Shown in pieces: positions 3,687 to 7,099 of a stretch of DNA of 7,099 nt. Under the pieces are notes generated by a model. The model was not told the DNA's origin. It did not search any database and saw nothing but the letters and a program-made list of their open reading frames with translations. The translations under genes and the position numbers were made by a program. Numbering within the stretch: position 1 is the stretch's first letter; each line of letters starts with the position of its first letter. The stretch comes from an uncultured Gardnerella sp. (GTDB lineage Bacteria; Actinomycetota; Actinomycetes; Actinomycetales; Bifidobacteriaceae). The DNA is taken from the NCBI GenBank assembly GCA_947254595.1, contig CAMYED010000045.1, positions 1-7,099 of the forward strand. Reading direction: 5' to 3'.

Positions 3687-6002
3687 TTAATCCGAATACT
3701 CTTTACTATTATAGCGCGCGTAAGTAAAAGTATCCCGCCAAAAAGCGAGCAGAACAAACACGAACGAAAACGCTAGCGGAAGCATGTGCCGCTCAAAATT
3801 ATTCGCCGGAGCCAAAACCATTACGCCAACAAGCAGCGCCAATGGAATATGCCACAAAACAGTGCGCCAGCGTTTAAGAACAATTTCCGCAACGCCAATA
3901 AGCAGAATTGAAATAACGAAAGTGTTTCCGTGAATCGGCCAGCTCAAAACGGGAATATCGCTCCACACGCTTACGAATGAGGCAAATTGGAATCTCCACT
4001 GTGGGTTCCAATATTTAATCCAGTCAGAATTGTTAATATTATCCGTGTCAATATAGTATTCTGGGCCAACGTAAGGGCGGTCAAAAATATCAAAATAACC
4101 GTATATTTTCGCTATAAACGCGTCTGTAGCAACCAGTGGACTATGCGTAACTATTTGCCACCATGCTCGGTTGAGATTTCGAATATTGTCGCGCGTTACG
4201 TAACGCCAACGGTAGCTTACTTTTTTCGACTGCAATCCGGAAGATTTTACCGGGTCAGCATCGTAAGGCTTATACGCTTCTGCAGTTTGGTCGAGATTAA
4301 AAATTGGCGCAATAATGCGTTTAGCTTTGCGCGGTATGCTTTGTGGATCTAGTTTTGCAATGCGCGCAATCTGCTGCAATTGCACGCCTCGGCTTTCAAT
4401 GGGATCGCCGTTAATAATTGCGCCGCTGGAAATCAGAAAAACTAGAGTGCCATGAATAATAATCGTTGGTAGAAGAATACAAAAAGTCCATAATCGCCAA
4501 CGTTTGCGCTCGAATATAAGTAAAAGCACGCATTGTATAAAAAGAATATACCATGCATATTTTGCGGCAATAAGCATAACGCATACGGAAATAAGAAGCT
4601 CAAGAACGGTGTGCCACCGGGGTTTTGCGAAGTTTTGCGCTTTTGTGCAAGAGCTTGAGTATGCGTTGCTGAGTTCGTAATTTATGCCAAACCACCATAG
4701 AAAAGCGAAGGCGAATAACGGCGATTTTGTAAGTGCAATTGTTGAGCATACAACAAGCGGGCTTAGAAGGAAGATTGCTAAAACAGCGAATCTTGCGAAT
4801 ATTGGCGTGCGCTCGAATAGTTGCGTGCTCTGGCAGTCTTTTGTTCTAAGCCACGGCTGATTTAAGAAACGGTGTGACGTTGCTGCAACGCACCAAGCTG
4901 CAAAAGCGAATTGCGTAAAAGCAAGAAGAACAATTCCAGCGTCATTTGAGCCGGTAAAATAGCGAGAAACTGCGGCAATGGAACCATAAATAACTGTAAG
5001 AACTATGTTGTGCTGATCAGTTAAATACGTTGGTTGCGGAGGCCACAAGTAGTGCGCTGTAGGATAAATATCCATTGGCACGAAGCTGAAGAAACCAATA
5101 TACGGTTGCTCAAGGCCGGTAACTTGATTCCAAGCCCAACTGTATTCGCGAATTTGCGAGCAGATGTCGGCGCCGTAAGCGGCAAGTAGCGTAATAGGAG
5201 CCCAAATCCAGCCGATGAAAAAGGTTAGGAAAAGATTGCGCCGGTTTCGAGTAGCGTGCGTAATGAACCAGCGCGCGGCGTTATAAAAACGTTTTGAAAT
5301 ATTGCATATTAGGCGGCAGATTGCGGCGGCGCGGTGCTTTTTGTTTTTGGTATTTTTGTTTTTGGTATTTTCGCCTTTAGTGTTTTCGCTTTTGCGCTTT
5401 TTTCTAAAAATCGACTTAATTCTCATCGACTTAATCCACGCCCAAAAACGGCTGTATTGCGCAGGAAAAGTCGCGTGCTTTCCGTAATAAATAAGCGTTG
5501 CAAGCGCAACTTCGTACACTGCAAATGCGGCAACAAAAATCAGTGCATTGATCCAGGAAAAATCTGCAAGCGTGCCTAAATGCAGCTTGGGGTCGTTGTT
5601 TCTAAAAATCGGGCCCAAGCTTGTGCAAAGTGCAAGAATAAAGCAAAGTATGGTGGAAAGTGCAGCGCATGTTATGCGGAAACATTTTCCGGAGTTTTTC
5701 CGGCAATTGTTGTCGTTTTGGCTGATTTTTGGAACATTTGCCGGAAAATTCCTGGCATTTGTTGTCGTTTTGGCTGTTTTTTGTAACATTTGCGGGAGTT
5801 TTTCCGGCGTTTGTAGCTGTGTTGGTTGGTTTTTGGAACATTTGCCGGAAAATTCCTGGCATTTGTTGTCGTTTTGGCAGTTTTTTGGAACATTTGCCGG
5901 AGTTTTTTCTCCGGATTTTGTAGCTGTTCTGGCAGATTCGTTTGAGTTGCAGGATTCGTTGGATTCGCTACGCGTGCTACGTGCGTTACGTGCGCTATTC
6001 AT
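3687..6002 (-). CDS. Large polytopic membrane protein, possibly DUF6020/GT-C-like
   Basis: A protein of 771 residues with a cytoplasmic-looking N-terminal tail (1-110), then some twelve hydrophobic segments, among them about 112-134, 149-173, 257-278, 355-376, 401-424, 464-497, 505-528, 694-709, 714-732 and 739-755. A Lys/Asn-rich loop (199-224) lies after the second segment. A large probably extracytoplasmic domain (about 529-690) sits late in the protein. I chose the ATG at 6002 because AGCAGGTG lies six bases upstream; a GTG at 6011 in the same frame has no comparable site. The topology and the acidic PTYLTDQHN segment (324-332) recall DUF6020 or GT-C glycosyltransferase-like proteins, from memory only; substrate and reaction cannot be stated. 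It is first in an operon with the PucR-like regulator, 9 bp between the genes. Most of the N-terminal tail is encoded by a frame-rotating 52-bp array. Confidence 0.85.
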   Translation of the reverse strand: MNSARNARSTRSESNESCNSNESARTATKSGEKTPANVPKNCQNDNKCQEFSGKCSKNQPTQLQTPEKLPQMLQKTAKTTTNARNFPANVPKISQNDNNCRKNSGKCFRITCAALSTILCFILALCTSLGPIFRNNDPKLHLGTLADFSWINALIFVAAFAVYEVALATLIYYGKHATFPAQYSRFWAWIKSMRIKSIFRKKRKSENTKGENTKNKNTKNKKHRAAAICRLICNISKRFYNAARWFITHATRNRRNLFLTFFIGWIWAPITLLAAYGADICSQIREYSWAWNQVTGLEQPYIGFFSFVPMDIYPTAHYLWPPQPTYLTDQHNIVLTVIYGSIAAVSRYFTGSNDAGIVLLAFTQFAFAAWCVAATSHRFLNQPWLRTKDCQSTQLFERTPIFARFAVLAIFLLSPLVVCSTIALTKSPLFAFAFLWWFGINYELSNAYSSSCTKAQNFAKPRWHTVLELLISVCVMLIAAKYAWYILFIQCVLLLIFERKRWRLWTFCILLPTIIIHGTLVFLISSGAIINGDPIESRGVQLQQIARIAKLDPQSIPRKAKRIIAPIFNLDQTAEAYKPYDADPVKSSGLQSKKVSYRWRYVTRDNIRNLNRAWWQIVTHSPLVATDAFIAKIYGYFDIFDRPYVGPEYYIDTDNINNSDWIKYWNPQWRFQFASFVSVWSDIPVLSWPIHGNTFVISILLIGVAEIVLKRWRTVLWHIPLALLVGVMVLAPANNFERHMLPLAFSFVFVLLAFWRDTFTYARYNSKEYSD
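5344..5403 (-). repeat. 15-bp repeat encoding the Lys/Asn-rich loop
   Basis: Four 15-bp units at 5344, 5359, 5374 and 5389, the first two nearly identical (TTTTTGGTATTTTTG and TTTTTGGTATTTTCG), encode the ENTKGENTKNKNTKNKK segment of the membrane protein. The unit is frame-neutral. The predicted peptide is a charged cytoplasmic loop between membrane segments 2 and 3, where length variation would be tolerated. Confidence 0.8.
5678..5937 (-). repeat. 52-bp coding tandem array with alternating unit types
   Basis: Four full units start at 5691, 5743, 5795 and 5847. A fifth, partial unit starts at 5899, and a truncated unit end (GGAAACATTTTCC) lies at 5678-5690. Two types alternate: A begins GGAGTTTTTCCGG and B begins GGAAAATTCCTGG; the two B units agree at about 49 of 52 positions. 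Unit joins are palindromic, for example TGCCGGA with TCCGGCA. Since 52 is not divisible by three, successive units are read in successive frames: the motif PANVPK-x-x-QNDN reappears only after three units (protein 36-46 and 88-98). None of the four full units contains a stop trinucleotide on the minus strand in any frame. Confidence 0.95.
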
Positions 6003-6129
6003 AATCAACACCTGCTTAATAATTTAATAAAACTGCACACATGCTTACGTTATTTACGAAATTGTAAAATCCGATTCCGCGCAAACGCCGAACCTCGTGT
6101 AAGCATATAATCTGATGTAAATTATACCT
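6003..6129. promoter_or_regulatory. Divergent promoter region with outward-facing GTAAGCAT elements
   Basis: This 127-bp region separates the membrane-protein operon (minus) from birA (plus). ATGCTTAC (6041-6048) and GTAAGCAT (6099-6106) are perfect inverted copies 50 bp apart, each reading GTAAGCAT outward toward its gene. The right copy overlaps the birA -10 hexamer by one base. The minus-strand promoter is not clear; TACAAT read on the minus strand at 6067-6062 is a weak -10 candidate. The paired elements could be operator half-sites for a regulator acting on both genes, but an 8-bp match in 127 bp can also be chance. Confidence 0.4.
6106..6111 (+). promoter_or_regulatory. Predicted -10 box of birA
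   Basis: A perfect TATAAT stands 18 bp before the birA ATG. There is no convincing -35 hexamer 16-18 bp upstream. If used, transcription would start near 6118 and leave a leader of only about 12 nt, which contains no Shine-Dalgarno sequence. Confidence 0.55.
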
Positions 6130-7032
6130 ATGACTACATTTTCTTCGCAAAGTGTGGCAACATTGCCGCAAACTGCAGCCGAAGCAGATTCAGTAAAATT
6201 TTTCGAAATTACGGATTCTACGCAAAATATTGCGCGTGAAATGATACAAAAAGGCGAAATAATTGCGCGAGATGACGGAAAACCAGCAATATATGCAATA
6301 GCAGCAAATGAGCAGACGGCTGGTCGAGGAAGACTAGGGCGTGCGTGGGTGAGCAGACCGGGAGAAAGTTTCCTAGTATCCTTCGTAACTTTGCTGCCAA
6401 AAACGATTGTTATGGACGAAAATCGAAACGGATGGCTGCCAATAATTGCGGGGCTTGCCGCTAGAGACGCGCTACTTGCGGAATTGCAAGAATGTAAAAG
6501 TGCCGCAAAACATGGCGAGGAATGTACGCTACTTCTTAAATGGCCGAACGACGTATTTTTGCACGATTGCAAAGAAGGCGGAATTTTAACCGAAATCGTG
6601 GCAGTGCCGGGCCGCGATGACGTTGTTGGCGTAGTTTTTGGAATCGGCTTGAATCTTAACGTGCCGCAGGAAGTGCTGCCAATAAAAATGGCAACTTCGC
6701 TGCAAATGCACATGACTAATCTGCCGGAAGCGGAAGAATTGCGAGACGTGATTGCGGCGAAAATAGTTACGAGATTGCGCGAAAGGTTATGCGATTTTAT
6801 TCGCGATTATCCAAGCGGCGCTGCCGATTTGCTGCGCGAATTAAGCAATGTGTGCTGGACGCTTGGGCGCAAAGTAAACGTGCATCCGGTTTACGGAAGC
6901 GTTATAACGGGCGAGGCCGTGCGCATTGGGGAAGATGCGTCGCTTACTATTCGCAAAGATTCCGGCGAGGAGATTGTTGTTAAAAGCGGCGACGTGCAGG
7001 CTGTTGCGTACGAAGCGCGACGACCTGCTTGA
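6130..7032 (+). CDS. birA: Biotin--[acetyl-CoA-carboxylase] ligase, class I
   Basis: A 300-residue cytoplasmic enzyme that activates biotin with ATP to biotinyl-5'-AMP and transfers it to a lysine of the biotin carboxyl carrier domain of acyl-CoA carboxylase. Visible motifs, in order: FFEITDSTQN (24-33); EQTAGRGRLGRAW (61-73), the glycine/arginine loop that closes over biotinyl-AMP; KWPNDV (137-142) with the catalytic lysine; GGILTE (150-155); GIGLNLN (171-177); and a C-terminal small beta-barrel domain from about 245. There is no N-terminal winged helix, so this is the non-DNA-binding class and not a biotin repressor. All 13 lysines are AAA, in strong contrast to rplA and the LPKTG gene. The ATG lacks a Shine-Dalgarno, and the next in-frame ATG (6241) would remove the first conserved motif, so 6130 is kept. 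It is divergent from the membrane-protein/regulator operon. Confidence 0.95.
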   Translation: MTTFSSQSVATLPQTAAEADSVKFFEITDSTQNIAREMIQKGEIIARDDGKPAIYAIAANEQTAGRGRLGRAWVSRPGESFLVSFVTLLPKTIVMDENRNGWLPIIAGLAARDALLAELQECKSAAKHGEECTLLLKWPNDVFLHDCKEGGILTEIVAVPGRDDVVGVVFGIGLNLNVPQEVLPIKMATSLQMHMTNLPEAEELRDVIAAKIVTRLRERLCDFIRDYPSGAADLLRELSNVCWTLGRKVNVHPVYGSVITGEAVRIGEDASLTIRKDSGEEIVVKSGDVQAVAYEARRPA

Positions 7033-7099
7033 GCGCAGCATTGCGCGCGCGAAAGCAATTCGGAGCGCCGAGCTTGCTCAGGGTTGAAAGCACGGTGTG
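7033..7099. other. Short unassigned tail after birA
   Basis: No gene can be assigned in these 67 bases. No terminator hairpin with a T-run is visible, so transcription from birA may continue to a gene beyond the window. GTG codons at 7095 and 7097 follow AGGGTTGAAAG and could be the start of a following gene, but only a few bases remain. Two plus-strand frames are open here; see the finding on 7004-7087. Confidence 0.3.

Noticed and set aside
6009..6011. GTG as start of the membrane-protein gene
   Set aside because: It would overlap the AGCAGGTG ribosome binding site that is ideally placed for the ATG at 6000-6002.
5548..6027. 159-residue plus-strand open frame through the coding array
   Set aside because: It is antisense to the membrane-protein gene, whose minus-strand frame has a strong Shine-Dalgarno and continues into a clear polytopic protein. 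The plus frame stays open mainly because the repeat is poor in stop codons.
6054..6713. 219-residue minus-strand open frame opposite birA
   Set aside because: Antisense to a biotin ligase with all its catalytic motifs; the translation is Ser/Pro-rich with no recognisable family.

Overview
This window looks like a chromosomal segment of a low-to-moderate GC actinobacterium of the Bifidobacteriaceae, most likely Gardnerella or a close relative. This is inferred from the L1 ribosomal protein, the LPKTG surface protein, the PucR/FasR-type regulator and the class I biotin ligase. No database search was possible, so the genus is a judgement.

Layout, left to right: (1) the 3' three quarters of rplA (+), ending in a clear hairpin terminator; (2) a gene-free stretch of about 780 bp with 12-bp repeats, a 52-bp tandem array and an AT-rich promoter/leader region; (3) a small LPKTG cell-wall protein (+) with ribosomal-type codon choice and its own terminator; (4) a gene-free stretch of about 580 bp with a second, longer 52-bp array of the same family, which runs up to the stop codon of the next gene; (5) a two-gene minus-strand operon, a polytopic membrane protein followed 9 bp later by a PucR/FasR-like regulator; (6) a 127-bp divergent intergenic region; (7) birA (+), followed by 67 bp with no assigned gene.

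The most unusual content is repeat structure. The two intergenic arrays keep an exact 52-bp register over five and eight units. They share variant units in a different order and carry arms of alternating purine and pyrimidine. They flank the LPKTG gene in direct orientation. A third array, unrelated in sequence but also exactly 52 bp per unit, lies inside the 5' part of the membrane-protein gene. Because 52 is not a multiple of three, each copy there is read in a new frame, and loss or gain of one unit would abolish the protein. This makes it a candidate phase-variation switch that could also affect the downstream regulator.

Functionally, birA (biotinylation of acyl-CoA carboxylase) and the PucR/FasR-like regulator suggest a fatty-acid synthesis neighbourhood. 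The role of the membrane protein is unknown.
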